NCBI GenBank assembly: GCA_016794445.1
Contig: JAEUKC010000038.1
Span: 1-64,000 of the forward strand
DNA length: 64,000 bases
Direction: 5' to 3'
Source: JADJMO01 sp016794445
Lineage (GTDB): Bacteria; Myxococcota_A; Polyangia; Polyangiales; JADJMO01
Notes under the pieces: model-generated
The model's database searches: none
The model's input: only the letters and a program-made list of their open reading frames with translations
What the model was told of the DNA's origin: nothing
Translations under genes and position numbers: made by a program
Shown here: one piece after another, positions 1 through 10,073 of the stretch
How the letters are laid out: every line of letters begins with the position of its first letter
Numbering within the stretch: the stretch's first letter is position 1

Positions 1-1
1 T

Positions 2-1021
2 CGTTGGTGCCCGGCCGTCCTCGTCCTCTCGATCGGTTGTGGCGGGACGACGGCCGACGAGTCCAGCGACGCCGCGACCGACAGCGCGCCCGGCGACGCC
101 GCGGTCGACACGAGTGTGACCGACACCGGCGCTGCCGACGCGCAAGACGGTGGCGGCGAGAGCGGCAGCACCGACAGCGGCAGCCCCGACGTCGGCCCCG
201 ACGTGCCCCTCACCGGGTGCATCACCGACAAGAGCGCGGGCATCCACGTGTTCAAGTGCGCGGGCGTCACCTACGACGTGACCATCCCCGCGGCCTGCAC
301 CAGCAAGGCGTGCGGCCTCGTGCTCGACGTGCACGGCGCGACGATGACCGGCCGCATGGAGGACGCCAACACGCAGATGCGCGCGCTCGGCGACAAGTAC
401 GGCTACATCGTGATCCAGCCCACGGCCCCCGGCTCCGCGCCCACCACCTCGTGGACCCCGGGCATCGACGACGACAAGGTGCACGCGGTGCTCGTCGAGG
501 CCGTCGCGGTACTCGGCGTCGACGCCAAGCGCGTGCACATGACCGGCTTCTCGCAGGGCGGCATGATGACCTCGCGCTTCCTCTGTCGGTTCGCCGAGCT
601 GTTCGCCTCCATGGCCCCGGCCGCGGGCACCGGCTGTTCGTTCTTCGGCCTGGACGCGCCCTCGCGCGAGGTCCCCGTGCTCTACCTGCACGGCACCAAG
701 GACGTGCTGGTCGCGTTCACCGAGGGCGTGAAGCAGCGCGACGCCGCCGTCGCCGCCTGGAAGATGAGCGGCCCGACCACGCTCTCGAGCGACGCGAGCC
801 ACTCGCGCAAGCGGTGGACGAGCGCGAAGGGTACGGTCTTCGAGTTCGTGCAGCACGACTACAAGGCGCCGCCGGTCACGCTGCAGGGGCACTGCTACCC
901 GGGCAGCACCGACAAGGGCGGTGAGCCCGGCCAGCTGTTCTCGTTCGCGTGCACCCCACCGAGCGCGTTCGTGTGGGGCGAAGAGGTGATGAAGTTCTTC
1001 GTCGCCCACCCGCGAACCTGA
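2..1021 (+). CDS. PHB-depolymerase/feruloyl-esterase-like lipoprotein (5' partial)
   Basis: The frame is open from base 2, so the true start lies upstream of the window. The first visible residues look like the end of a lipoprotein signal peptide, with a lipobox-like LSIGC about ten codons in and then an Asp/Thr/Ser/Gly-rich linker. The rest is an alpha/beta-hydrolase of the LpqC/PHB depolymerase type: VLDVHG forms the oxyanion strand, the nucleophile elbow is GFSQGG (Ser codon at 551), and GTKDVL and an ASHS segment can supply the acid and the histidine. A surface-anchored esterase is inferred; the substrate cannot be read from sequence. Confidence 0.8.
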   Translation, partial: RWCPAVLVLSIGCGGTTADESSDAATDSAPGDAAVDTSVTDTGAADAQDGGGESGSTDSGSPDVGPDVPLTGCITDKSAGIHVFKCAGVTYDVTIPAACTSKACGLVLDVHGATMTGRMEDANTQMRALGDKYGYIVIQPTAPGSAPTTSWTPGIDDDKVHAVLVEAVAVLGVDAKRVHMTGFSQGGMMTSRFLCRFAELFASMAPAAGTGCSFFGLDAPSREVPVLYLHGTKDVLVAFTEGVKQRDAAVAAWKMSGPTTLSSDASHSRKRWTSAKGTVFEFVQHDYKAPPVTLQGHCYPGSTDKGGEPGQLFSFACTPPSAFVWGEEVMKFFVAHPRT

Positions 1022-1056
1022 AGACCACACCCGCCGTTCTGCGTACGCTCGCTCCC

Positions 1057-2151
1057 ATGGTGCGCTCCTCCCTGTGCCTGGGCCTCGCGCTCGTCTCCGG
1101 GTGTGGACGGTGCAACGAGAGCTCGACGGGCGCCCCGACCCCGTCGGTGGTCGTCGCGAGCTCCGCCACCCCATCCGTCTCCGCGGCGCCGTCGGCGTCG
1201 AGCCCCTACGCGCCCAAGGGCACCCCCGTCCCGACCGAGCTGCACGGCCCGCTGCTCTACGTGCTCGAGAACGCGAGCGCAGAGGACAGCCTCGAGCTCG
1301 TCGACGTGAAGGCCGAAGGCGCGGGCCCCGCGCGCAAGATCCTCGAACGGCCCCACGGCGAGCTCGTGGGCGGCGCCCTCTCGCGCGACGGAAGGACCGT
1401 GGCGTACGCGCGCATCGTGACGATGGCCGACAAGACCGAGGCCACGGTGAACACCGTCGGCGTGGACGGCAAGGACGACAAGCGGGTCGCGGTCTGCGAC
1501 CACGTCTGCGAGATCGTCGGCTTCGACGCCAAGGGCGCGCTGTGGTTCCTCGAGCGCGGTGCGGGCGATTTTCCCACCATCCATCGCTTCGCCGGCAAGG
1601 CCGAGCCTCCCTGGGGCGGTGGCTGGTCGGCCTGCAACGCGTCGCACGTCGTGCTCTCTCCGGACGGCCAGCGCATCCTCGTCACGCTCGACGACTCGTT
1701 CGGCTGGCCCGAGTGCATCGAGAGCAGGTTCCAGGGCGTCTACGTGATGGCGGTCGACGCCCCGCGACTCGACACGAGCCACCCGCTCCTGCCGTTCTCG
1801 AAGAGCAAGACCAGCAAGGGCATGAACCTCAACTTCGCCGAGGCGGGCTTCTCGCTCGACGGCACACGCCTCGAGCTCGACGTGAGCGGCGTCGGCGAGG
1901 ACGAGGCCGACAGCGGCTCGGTGGTCGATCTCCCCTGGAGCTGCAAGCTCGACGGGACCGACCCACGACACGCGGCCTTGCCCCCGCGGTGGTCCTTCGT
2001 GGTGGTCGAGGAGGGCAAGGCGCAGCGCGGCGTCGCGCGCCTCGAGGGCAAGGACACGCTGCCCATCCCCGTGATCGGCCCGGCGAAGACGATCGCCTGG
2101 CTCACTTCTTCGGCGCGAACACGGGGGGCAGCGGGGGCAGCGGGAGGATGA
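1057..2151 (+). CDS. Lipoprotein with beta-propeller (TolB/PD40-like) repeats
   Basis: The ATG at 1057 is chosen over in-frame upstream starts because it begins a clean lipoprotein signal (MVRSSLCLGLALVSGC) with lipobox Cys at residue 16 and then an Ala/Ser/Pro linker. The body carries the repeated pattern LSxDGxx and LSPDGQRILV typical of PD40/TolB-like beta-propeller blades, and about 365 residues fits a small propeller. No catalytic motif is visible. Its last 50 bases overlap the 3' end of the convergent PDZ gene on the other strand. A periplasmic or surface scaffold role is only inferred. Confidence 0.7.
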   Translation: MVRSSLCLGLALVSGCGRCNESSTGAPTPSVVVASSATPSVSAAPSASSPYAPKGTPVPTELHGPLLYVLENASAEDSLELVDVKAEGAGPARKILERPHGELVGGALSRDGRTVAYARIVTMADKTEATVNTVGVDGKDDKRVAVCDHVCEIVGFDAKGALWFLERGAGDFPTIHRFAGKAEPPWGGGWSACNASHVVLSPDGQRILVTLDDSFGWPECIESRFQGVYVMAVDAPRLDTSHPLLPFSKSKTSKGMNLNFAEAGFSLDGTRLELDVSGVGEDEADSGSVVDLPWSCKLDGTDPRHAALPPRWSFVVVEEGKAQRGVARLEGKDTLPIPVIGPAKTIAWLTSSARTRGAAGAAGG

Positions 2152-3286
2152 TGCTGGAGAGCGGGGCGGGCTTGCTCGGCGCGGGCGGCGGCTCCTCGCT
2201 CGACTTGAGGACGACCTTGACCTCGCGCAGCTGGGTGCCGCGCATCACCGTGAGCTTGGTCTCGTCGCCGGGCGCGCGCTTCTTGATCTGCTCGGCGAGA
2301 TCCTCGGCGCTCTTGGTGACGGTGCCGTCGACCGCGACGATCGCGTCCTCGTTGGCCTTGATGCCCGCGAGGGCCGCGGGGCTGCCCTCGGCCACCGCGA
2401 TGACGCGCACGCCGAGCTTGTCGGTGAGGCCGGTCACGCCGAGATAGGTGGACGGAGCCTTGATCGGCGGCGCCGTCTTCAAGAACTTGCGGATCTGCGC
2501 GATCGGCGCGCCGAAGAGCGCCGGGGTGCAGGCGACCTCCTTGGGCGCGCCGGTCTTGCCGGTGCCCGGCGCGCACGCACGACCCACGACCCCGATGACC
2601 CCACCCTGCGGGTCGACCAGCGGCGTGCCGATCGCGACGTTCTTGGTGTCGAGTGAGAGCGCGTCCTTGAGCACGTCGCCGTCGGGAGAGAGGTAGTCGC
2701 GCTTGCCGAGGATCGCGGTGGCCTGCGGCTGCACCTTGCCGGTCTTGAGCAGGACGAACGTGGAGAAGGTCATCGTCGACGAGAGCGGATCGAGATCGGA
2801 AGGCTTGGCGCCCTCGCTCCACTTGGAGGAGTAGGGCACGAGCAGCGCGAGGTCCCACGCCGCGTCCTCGTGGTGCAGCTTGACCTTCGTGGTCGCGTTG
2901 CTCTCGGGGAAGCGGATCTCGAGGTCTCCGGTGCCGCCGCCGAGCGCGATCGGGCTGCGCGCCGTGATGACCACCGACTTCTCGCTGAGCAGCACCCCGA
3001 GGCCGATGGGCTTCTTGTTGCGCTCGAGCACCACCGTGGCGAGACGCGCGCGCTCCATGCCCTCGACCGTGGGCGCGGCCGAGACCGACCCCGAAGGCGC
3101 GGCCTTCTTGGCGGTCGACGACGAGGCCCCCGGCGGCGGGATGAACACCCAGGGCCCAGGGGGCCCGGCCGGGGAGGGCGACGCTCCGAGCAGGACGGCA
3201 CCGCCGAGCGCGAGGGCCACGAGGCCAGGCCCCTTCAGGCTGAGCCCGTTCGGGGACGAGGAGGTCTTTTGGGGGGACATGGGCAT
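2102..3286 (-). CDS. HtrA-like trypsin/PDZ protein with degenerate catalytic triad
   Basis: Three in-frame ATGs lie close together (3292, 3286, 3280); 3286 has AGGA five bases upstream. A signal-anchor-like segment (about residues 15-35) precedes a Pro/Ser/Ala linker, a trypsin-like domain and a C-terminal PDZ domain (about residues 265-355, YLGVTGL to LREVKVVL), ending in a Pro-rich tail. The protease domain keeps the Asp context (AWDLALL), but the usual His motif reads VVITARSPIAL and the GNSGG serine loop reads VAIGTPLVD, so His and Ser appear to be missing. An exported non-proteolytic PDZ adaptor is the likeliest reading. Confidence 0.75.
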   Translation of the reverse strand: MPMSPQKTSSSPNGLSLKGPGLVALALGGAVLLGASPSPAGPPGPWVFIPPPGASSSTAKKAAPSGSVSAAPTVEGMERARLATVVLERNKKPIGLGVLLSEKSVVITARSPIALGGGTGDLEIRFPESNATTKVKLHHEDAAWDLALLVPYSSKWSEGAKPSDLDPLSSTMTFSTFVLLKTGKVQPQATAILGKRDYLSPDGDVLKDALSLDTKNVAIGTPLVDPQGGVIGVVGRACAPGTGKTGAPKEVACTPALFGAPIAQIRKFLKTAPPIKAPSTYLGVTGLTDKLGVRVIAVAEGSPAALAGIKANEDAIVAVDGTVTKSAEDLAEQIKKRAPGDETKLTVMRGTQLREVKVVLKSSEEPPPAPSKPAPLSSIILPLPPLPPVFAPKK

Positions 3287-3423
3287 GAACATCCTAGCAA
3301 GGTCGATGCCTGCGTGCCCGCCAGGGCGAAACGGCGGGACGTGCAGGGCAGCGTCGGAGGTTGGACGGGCGACCGTGGCGCGACGTTCACTCCCTCCGAC
3401 CACACCCGGCTCCGAGGAGCGCG

Positions 3424-5313
<1,890 letters not shown>

Positions 5314-5323
5314 CCGCGCCCAC

Positions 5324-5608
5324 TCACTCCGGCTCGCCGAAGCGGGAAGCGATGAGCGTGCCCACCGCGGCCACGCACTCTTGGGCGCGCTCCCCCTTGG
5401 CGCGCACGTCGAGGAAGGTGCCCTTGGAGGCGCACAGCAAGAGGACGCCCATGACGCTCTTGCCGTTGGCCGTCTGACCGTCGCGACCGACGATGACCTC
5501 GCACGTGAACTTGCTGGCCAGCTGCACGAGCTTGGTCGCGGCCCGGGCGTGGAGCCCGAGGTTGTTCACGATCTGGAAGCGGCCCTCGGCGTCGGCGTCG
5601 ATCGTCAT
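5324..5608 (-). CDS. ptsH: HPr phosphocarrier protein
   Basis: A 94-residue phosphocarrier, the normal size. NLGLHARAA holds the EI-phosphorylated His20, and GKSVMGVL holds the regulatory Ser (about residue 51) that HprK phosphorylates. The ATG at 5608 has AGGGGAC just upstream and overlaps the rapZ stop codon as ATGA. The presence of both sites beside hprK means this HPr can integrate PEP-driven His phosphorylation and ATP-driven Ser phosphorylation, as described in other proteobacteria that carry HprK. Confidence 0.95.
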   Translation of the reverse strand: MTIDADAEGRFQIVNNLGLHARAATKLVQLASKFTCEVIVGRDGQTANGKSVMGVLLLCASKGTFLDVRAKGERAQECVAAVGTLIASRFGEPE

Positions 5609-6561
5609 GTCCCCTTGCCTGATGGTACCGGAATCGCGGGAGGAGGACCCGCGCCGGGAATCGGCCCTGGATCCGAGCCGCGCGACCCCGCCACGTCTCC
5701 ACGGCCCACGTCTCGATGCTGGACCGCGACGTCGGAAAAACGCTTGCGCAACCGCTCGCCGAGCTCTTCGGCGACCGCCACCGAGCGGTGGCGCCCACCC
5801 GTGCACCCGATGCCGATCGTCAGGTAGGCCTTTCCGTCACGCGCGTAGAGCGGGATGGAGAAGTTGAGGAGTGCCTCGATGCGATCGACGAACGTGCGCG
5901 CCTCTTCGCGCTCGAGGACGAACGCGGCGACGTCGGCGTCGGTGCCGGGGCGATGCTTCATCTCGGGCACGAAGAACGGGTTCGCGAGGAAGCGCACGTC
6001 GAGCACGATGTCGGCATCCACCGGGGCGCCGTACTTGAACCCGAACGACACGAGCCGCGTGACCATCGAGCCCGTCTCGCCGCGCGCGGGCGAGAACTGC
6101 CCCAGCACGACCGAGCGCAGCTCGTGGACGTTGAACCGCGTGGTGTCGATCACGCGCGTGGAGCGGGCGCGCAGCGGCGCCATGCGCTCGCGCTCGATGT
6201 GGATCCCTTCGACCACGTCTCCCGCGGTGGCGAGCGGGTGGGGGCGGCGGGTCTCCGAGAAGCGGCGCACGATGGACTCGTCGCTCGCGTCGACGAACAG
6301 CACGTGGAGGTCGCGGTGGCCGGCCGCGTCGAGCGCGTCCATGGCCGGGCCGGCCTCGCGGAGGAAGTTGCCGAGCCGCGCGTCGAGCCCGAGGCCGATG
6401 CGGTGGATGCCGTCGCGCTCGCACATGGCCACGATCTGGGGGGCGAGCTCGGTCGGGAGGTTGTCGCAGCAGTAGAAGCCGAGATCCTCGAGCGCGTGCA
6501 GCGCGGTGGACTTGCCCGCACCGCTCATTCCGGTCACCACGACCACCTGGGTACGGCTCAT
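5605..6561 (-). CDS. rapZ: RapZ/YvcJ-family P-loop nucleotide-binding protein
   Basis: Walker A is GMSGAGKST (residues 11-19). FYCCDNLP and the C-terminal GIGCTGGRHRSVAVAE block are family hallmarks. E. coli RapZ binds sRNAs controlling glmS; no such sRNA is visible here, so that role should not be assumed. At 318 residues it is about 30 longer than usual, with an extra Gly/Pro/Asp-rich tail that runs into the ptsH start. Start and stop both overlap neighbours by 4 bases (ATGA), so translation is probably coupled with hprK and ptsH. Confidence 0.93.
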   Translation of the reverse strand: MSRTQVVVVTGMSGAGKSTALHALEDLGFYCCDNLPTELAPQIVAMCERDGIHRIGLGLDARLGNFLREAGPAMDALDAAGHRDLHVLFVDASDESIVRRFSETRRPHPLATAGDVVEGIHIERERMAPLRARSTRVIDTTRFNVHELRSVVLGQFSPARGETGSMVTRLVSFGFKYGAPVDADIVLDVRFLANPFFVPEMKHRPGTDADVAAFVLEREEARTFVDRIEALLNFSIPLYARDGKAYLTIGIGCTGGRHRSVAVAEELGERLRKRFSDVAVQHRDVGRGDVAGSRGSDPGPIPGAGPPPAIPVPSGKGT

Positions 6562-7796
6562 CCTCGCCCCCCGTCGACGTCGTCGTCGCTGATGGCCTTG
6601 CCGAGCAGCTTGCGCTCGAGCCGCTCCTGGAAGTCGCGGGCGCCGTGGTGGCCGGCGCGCTTGAGGAGCTCGTTGCGGGCGGCGATCTGGACGATGCCGC
6701 CGACGTCACGGCCGGGCTTCACGGGGATGGTGACCTCGGGGATGTCCACCCCGAGGATGCGGTGGTGGCGCTCCTCGAGCCCCAGCCGGTCGTACTCGAC
6801 GGGCTGGCCGGCGGCGTCGACGGCGTCGCTCATGCGCACCACGAGGTCGATGGGCATGCGCGCGGTCACGCTCGTGACCCCGAACAGGTCCTTGAGGTTG
6901 AGGATGCCGAGCCCACGGATCTCGATGTGATGCTCGAGGAGCTCTGCGGGCTCACCGATGACCGCCTTCTTGGCGGGATCGACGGAGCTGCCGTAGGGGC
7001 GGACCGAGCACTCGACCACGTCGTCGGCGACGAGGCGGTGCCCGCGCATCACGAGGTCGAGCGCGCACTCGCTCTTGCCGACGCCGCTGCGGCCGATGAT
7101 CAGGATACCGAGCCCGTAGATGCTGACGAGCACGCCGTGCAGCCGGGTGCGCACCGCCAGGCGGTCGTCGAGCAGGGCGTGGAGGAGGTTGATGGTGGTG
7201 GACGACTTGAGCGGGCTGCCCAGCAACGGGGTCTCGGTCTCCTCGCAGGCCGCGACGAGCTCGCGGTGTGGACGCACGCCGCGGGTGAGCACGACGCCGC
7301 AGGGCCGCAGCCTCGCGAAGCCGAGACACGCCTTGGCCCGCGCCTCCGAAGAGAGCCGGTCCAGGAACGAGATCTCCGTCGCGCCCAGGATCTGGAGGCG
7401 CCAGGCCTCGAGACCGTGGAAGTGCCCGACGAGCGCGAGGCCGGACTTCTGCACACGCGCGTTGAGGATGCGCCGCGAGAGCCCCGCCGCGCCCGCGAGG
7501 ATGGAGGGCTGGAAGCCGAGCCCGGGATCGGCGCACAGCTTCTCGACGGTGACCCCCGCGGGCTGCGTGTTGCCGGACTGCGCGTCCGCGGCGGCGAGCA
7601 ACGACTCCGAGGGCCAGTCCTCCGCGCCCGGCCGGCTGTCGCCCGGTCGGCTCTCGCTCGGCCTTGCGGCGCTCGGGCTCGAAGGGAACGGCGCGTCGCC
7701 GTCGGTGCCATCGTCCTGCGGGCCGTCCTTCGGGAAACGCTTCTTGCCCCCGCCCGATCCCCCACCCGATCCCCCGGTCGACCCCCCTGCCGCCAT
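6558..7796 (-). CDS. hprK: HPr kinase/phosphorylase
   Basis: Phosphorylates and dephosphorylates the regulatory Ser of HPr. The N-terminal DRTGG-like domain (LTRGVRPHRELV) is followed by a P-loop GRSGVGKSE (about residues 233-241) and the family signature EIRGLGILNLKDLFG. At 412 residues it is about 100 longer than Firmicutes HprK because of a low-complexity Gly/Ser/Pro N-terminus (roughly the first 85 residues) not needed for the fold. The start overlaps the ptsN stop by one base (TGATG), and its own stop overlaps rapZ by 4 bases. Confidence 0.94.
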   Translation of the reverse strand: MAAGGSTGGSGGGSGGGKKRFPKDGPQDDGTDGDAPFPSSPSAARPSESRPGDSRPGAEDWPSESLLAAADAQSGNTQPAGVTVEKLCADPGLGFQPSILAGAAGLSRRILNARVQKSGLALVGHFHGLEAWRLQILGATEISFLDRLSSEARAKACLGFARLRPCGVVLTRGVRPHRELVAACEETETPLLGSPLKSSTTINLLHALLDDRLAVRTRLHGVLVSIYGLGILIIGRSGVGKSECALDLVMRGHRLVADDVVECSVRPYGSSVDPAKKAVIGEPAELLEHHIEIRGLGILNLKDLFGVTSVTARMPIDLVVRMSDAVDAAGQPVEYDRLGLEERHHRILGVDIPEVTIPVKPGRDVGGIVQIAARNELLKRAGHHGARDFQERLERKLLGKAISDDDVDGGRG

Positions 7797-8305
7797 CAGG
7801 GCACCTTCGCGTCTGCATCGGCGACGAGCCGGAACACCTCCGCAGCGTTGGGTGCCGCGACGATCAGATCGCGGAGAGACTGCTCACGGAGCACCTTGCT
7901 CACGCGGGCGAGGATGCGTAGGTGCTCGACCTGCGCGTTCATCCCCTTCTTGGGGCCGACGACCCCGAGGATGATCCGCGCCGGCTTGTCGTCGATCGCG
8001 TCGAACGGGACCCCCGCCGGCACCACCAGCAAAGCCGCGATCTGGACCGCGAGGTCGCCGAGGAAGCCGTGCGGGATGGCCACGCCGTCGCCGATGCCGG
8101 TCGACTGCAGGCCCTCGCGCTCCTCGAGCACCGCGCGGACGGCCGCGACGTTGCTCGCGGAAGGAGCCGCCGTGCTGGCCACGCCGCTGACCCCACGCGC
8201 GAGGAGCTGCGCCATCGTCTCGAGGACGGCGGCCTTGCCGCCCAACGATTCGGTCGCTGCGTGCAGGGCCACCCGGTCCGCGGTGAGGATGTCGACGAGC
8301 CGCAT
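7796..8305 (-). CDS. ptsN: EIIA-Ntr type PTS regulatory protein
   Basis: A PTS EIIA (fructose/Ntr type) domain of 169 residues with the phosphorylated His in GVAIPHG (about residue 79). The ATG at 8305 (MRLVDIL) is chosen because it matches the family N-terminus; a farther in-frame ATG at 8392 would add an Arg/Gly-rich stretch unlike the family, and the ribosome-binding site is weak at both. As the end point of the EI-HPr chain, EIIA-Ntr usually adjusts other proteins according to nitrogen or carbon status; targets cannot be seen here. Confidence 0.92.
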   Translation of the reverse strand: MRLVDILTADRVALHAATESLGGKAAVLETMAQLLARGVSGVASTAAPSASNVAAVRAVLEEREGLQSTGIGDGVAIPHGFLGDLAVQIAALLVVPAGVPFDAIDDKPARIILGVVGPKKGMNAQVEHLRILARVSKVLREQSLRDLIVAAPNAAEVFRLVADADAKVP

Positions 8306-8429
8306 CGAGAGCCCCGTTTTCGCGCGATTGCCCCGCGGCGTCCAGCTACTTCGCTCGGGTCCGGTCCGGCCTCGACCGCGGGTGAGCGCCATCGGGTTGC
8401 GCCCACCGGCGGCGAGGATCTCGGGATCG

Positions 8430-8786
8430 CTACTCTTCGTTGCCGGCCGCCAGCCGCTCTTGCTCGGCCGCGAAATCGTGGGCCTTCATGCCCTTGCTGG
8501 TGGCCGCGAGCTTCTTGCCCTTCGCGTTGTTGACCTGGTGCTCCAGCTTGTCGCACACGCGATCGAGCGACGCATACATGTTGTCGCTGGTTTCCTTGGC
8601 GGTGTAGTGCTCGCTGCCCGCGGTCACGATCACCTCGGCCATCTGCTCGCCCTTCTCGATCGACAAGGTCACGGTTGCCTTCATCGGCTTGCGCAGGAAC
8701 TTCTGCAGGCGCCCGATCTTCTCTTGTGCGTATTCCTTGATCGCATCGGACGACTCGAGGTGGCGAAACGTGATGGCGATGTTCAT
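8430..8786 (-). CDS. hpf: Ribosome hibernation-promoting factor
   Basis: A 118-residue HPF/YfiA-family protein: MNIAITFRHLESSDAIKEY and a basic KIGRLQKFLRKP helix match the S30AE fold that inserts into the 30S decoding region. It is slightly longer than E. coli HPF (95) but lacks the C-terminal dimerisation domain of long HPF. The ATG at 8786 has GGAGGG upstream at good spacing and is preferred over 8819. It is the first gene of the PTS operon, 124 bases before ptsN, an order shared with many proteobacterial rpoN-hpf-ptsN clusters. Confidence 0.93.
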   Translation of the reverse strand: MNIAITFRHLESSDAIKEYAQEKIGRLQKFLRKPMKATVTLSIEKGEQMAEVIVTAGSEHYTAKETSDNMYASLDRVCDKLEHQVNNAKGKKLAATSKGMKAHDFAAEQERLAAGNEE

Positions 8787-9137
8787 CGGAACCCTCCGGT
8801 ACCAGGCGAGCTGCGCCATGGCCGCGCTCCCTCGCCCGTAATCCAGTGCCCCAGGGCCTCACTCGCTACGTCCCAGGGGCCTCCTATGACGACAGTGACG
8901 AAACTGCGCTCAGCTCCTTCTCGGGAAGATCCCGCTTGGCGTGACGCGACGACGATGGGTACGGCGCGACGGTGACAGTCCCATGGCTGTCATCTAACCA
9001 TAGGCCACCCTCCAATCATCCCGCCGTCAAGCATCTCGCGAGAAACTTTCTGGTTCAGGATCCGTGCCACGGCCTCTCACCCAGAAACGCCACGAAAACC
9101 CGCGTGGGTCTCTGTGCGTGTCTCGTCGGAGCGACGC
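8787..9137. other. Intergenic region upstream of the hpf-pts operon
   Basis: About 350 bases between the carH stop and the hpf start with no credible gene. It must hold the hpf operon promoter. The only clear structure is the inverted repeat at 8973-8992. A minus-strand TGGCAC at about 9063-9068 lacks a -12 GC element, so no sigma-54 promoter can be claimed. Confidence 0.6.
8973..8992. promoter_or_regulatory. Inverted repeat, possible operator
   Basis: TGACAG, an 8-base spacer (TCCCATGG) and CTGTCA form a perfect 6-bp inverted repeat. It lies about 190 bases upstream of the hpf start and 145 bases beyond the carH stop. The arms are not GC-rich and no T-run follows, so a protein-binding site is more likely than a terminator. 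The binding factor is unknown. Confidence 0.35.
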
Positions 9138-10073
9138 TCAGGAAAGCGCCGCCGCCGACACCAAGGCGTCGTATCCGGTCAAGCGGGTGACGCCGGGCGG
9201 CACTGGCTCGAGCACGCTGGCCCCCCCGGCGAAGATCGCCACGAGCGCGGGGACGGCGCGCCGAATGCGCGCGAGCTCGCGTCTTGCGTCGAGCGGCTCG
9301 AGCGCCAGCGCCGAGAGCACGACCGCGTGGGCGCGCGACTGCTTCACGGCGTAGGCGATGTCGGCCGCGGGCAGCGAAGGCCCGAGGTACACGGCGCGCG
9401 CGCCGGCGGTCGCGATCACGACCGCCGCCATCATCACGCCGAGCTCGTGCTGCTCCCCCTCGGGCGTCGTGCACACGAACAGCCGGGCGGCGCGATCGGC
9501 GCGCGCGTTGCGCAAGAGCTCCGCGAGGTGTCCGCGGACGGCGGCGCTGGCCGCGTGTTCGTGGGCGATCGTGAGCCGCCCGGAGCGCCACGCCTCGCCT
9601 ATCTCCACGAGCAGCGGCGCGATGACCTGGGTGACGAGGGTGAAGGGATCGACCGCGAGACCGGCGGCCGACAGGGCGCGCTCGGCCTCGCCGGGGTCGA
9701 GCCGGTCGACCGCCGCGAGGAAGCGGTCGCGCGCCGAGTCGAGCAGCGGGACCTCGGGGCTCGCGACCCGGGACGCGGGCGCGGCGTGCCGCCGGATCCC
9801 GGAGAGCTCGGCCGCCGTGAGCACCGCGATGTCGCCGATCGAGTGCCCCTGGTCGAGGAGGTCCTTGATGAGCCGGATGCGGTCGAGGTCGTCGCTCGTG
9901 TACAGCCGATAGCCGGCGGCCGAGCGCTGGGAGGCCATGTTCCCGTAGCGGCGCTCCCAGATGCGCAGCGCGTGGGGCGAGATGCCCGTCGCGCGCGCGA
10001 CCGCGTGGATGCGCAGGAGACCGGGGCCCGGCTCGGCCTTCTGGGCCTCACCCTTCCGGTCGATCGAGCTCAC
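9138..10073 (-). CDS. carH: CarH-type B12-dependent photoreceptor and MerR-family repressor
   Basis: The N-terminal MerR helix-turn-helix (about residues 20-90: ARATGISPHALRIWERRYG) is followed by a four-helix light-sensing domain and a cobalamin-binding Rossmann domain. The conserved Wx9EH motif is W162...E172-H173, and the lower B12 ligand motif ExHxxG is E207-Q-H209-E-L-G212. In characterised CarH proteins adenosylcobalamin drives a DNA-bound tetramer in the dark, and light breaks it to derepress carotenoid genes. The GTG at 10073 overlaps the previous stop as GTGA and is preferred. The residue after W162 is Arg, where T. thermophilus CarH has the His that becomes the upper ligand after light. 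Confidence 0.9.
   Translation of the reverse strand: MSSIDRKGEAQKAEPGPGLLRIHAVARATGISPHALRIWERRYGNMASQRSAAGYRLYTSDDLDRIRLIKDLLDQGHSIGDIAVLTAAELSGIRRHAAPASRVASPEVPLLDSARDRFLAAVDRLDPGEAERALSAAGLAVDPFTLVTQVIAPLLVEIGEAWRSGRLTIAHEHAASAAVRGHLAELLRNARADRAARLFVCTTPEGEQHELGVMMAAVVIATAGARAVYLGPSLPAADIAYAVKQSRAHAVVLSALALEPLDARRELARIRRAVPALVAIFAGGASVLEPVPPGVTRLTGYDALVSAAALS

Noticed and set aside
9063..9077. Minus-strand TGGCAC near 9068 as a sigma-54 promoter for hpf
   Set aside because: The -24 box is good but the position of the -12 GC reads CTGA, so the required GG-N10-GC is missing.
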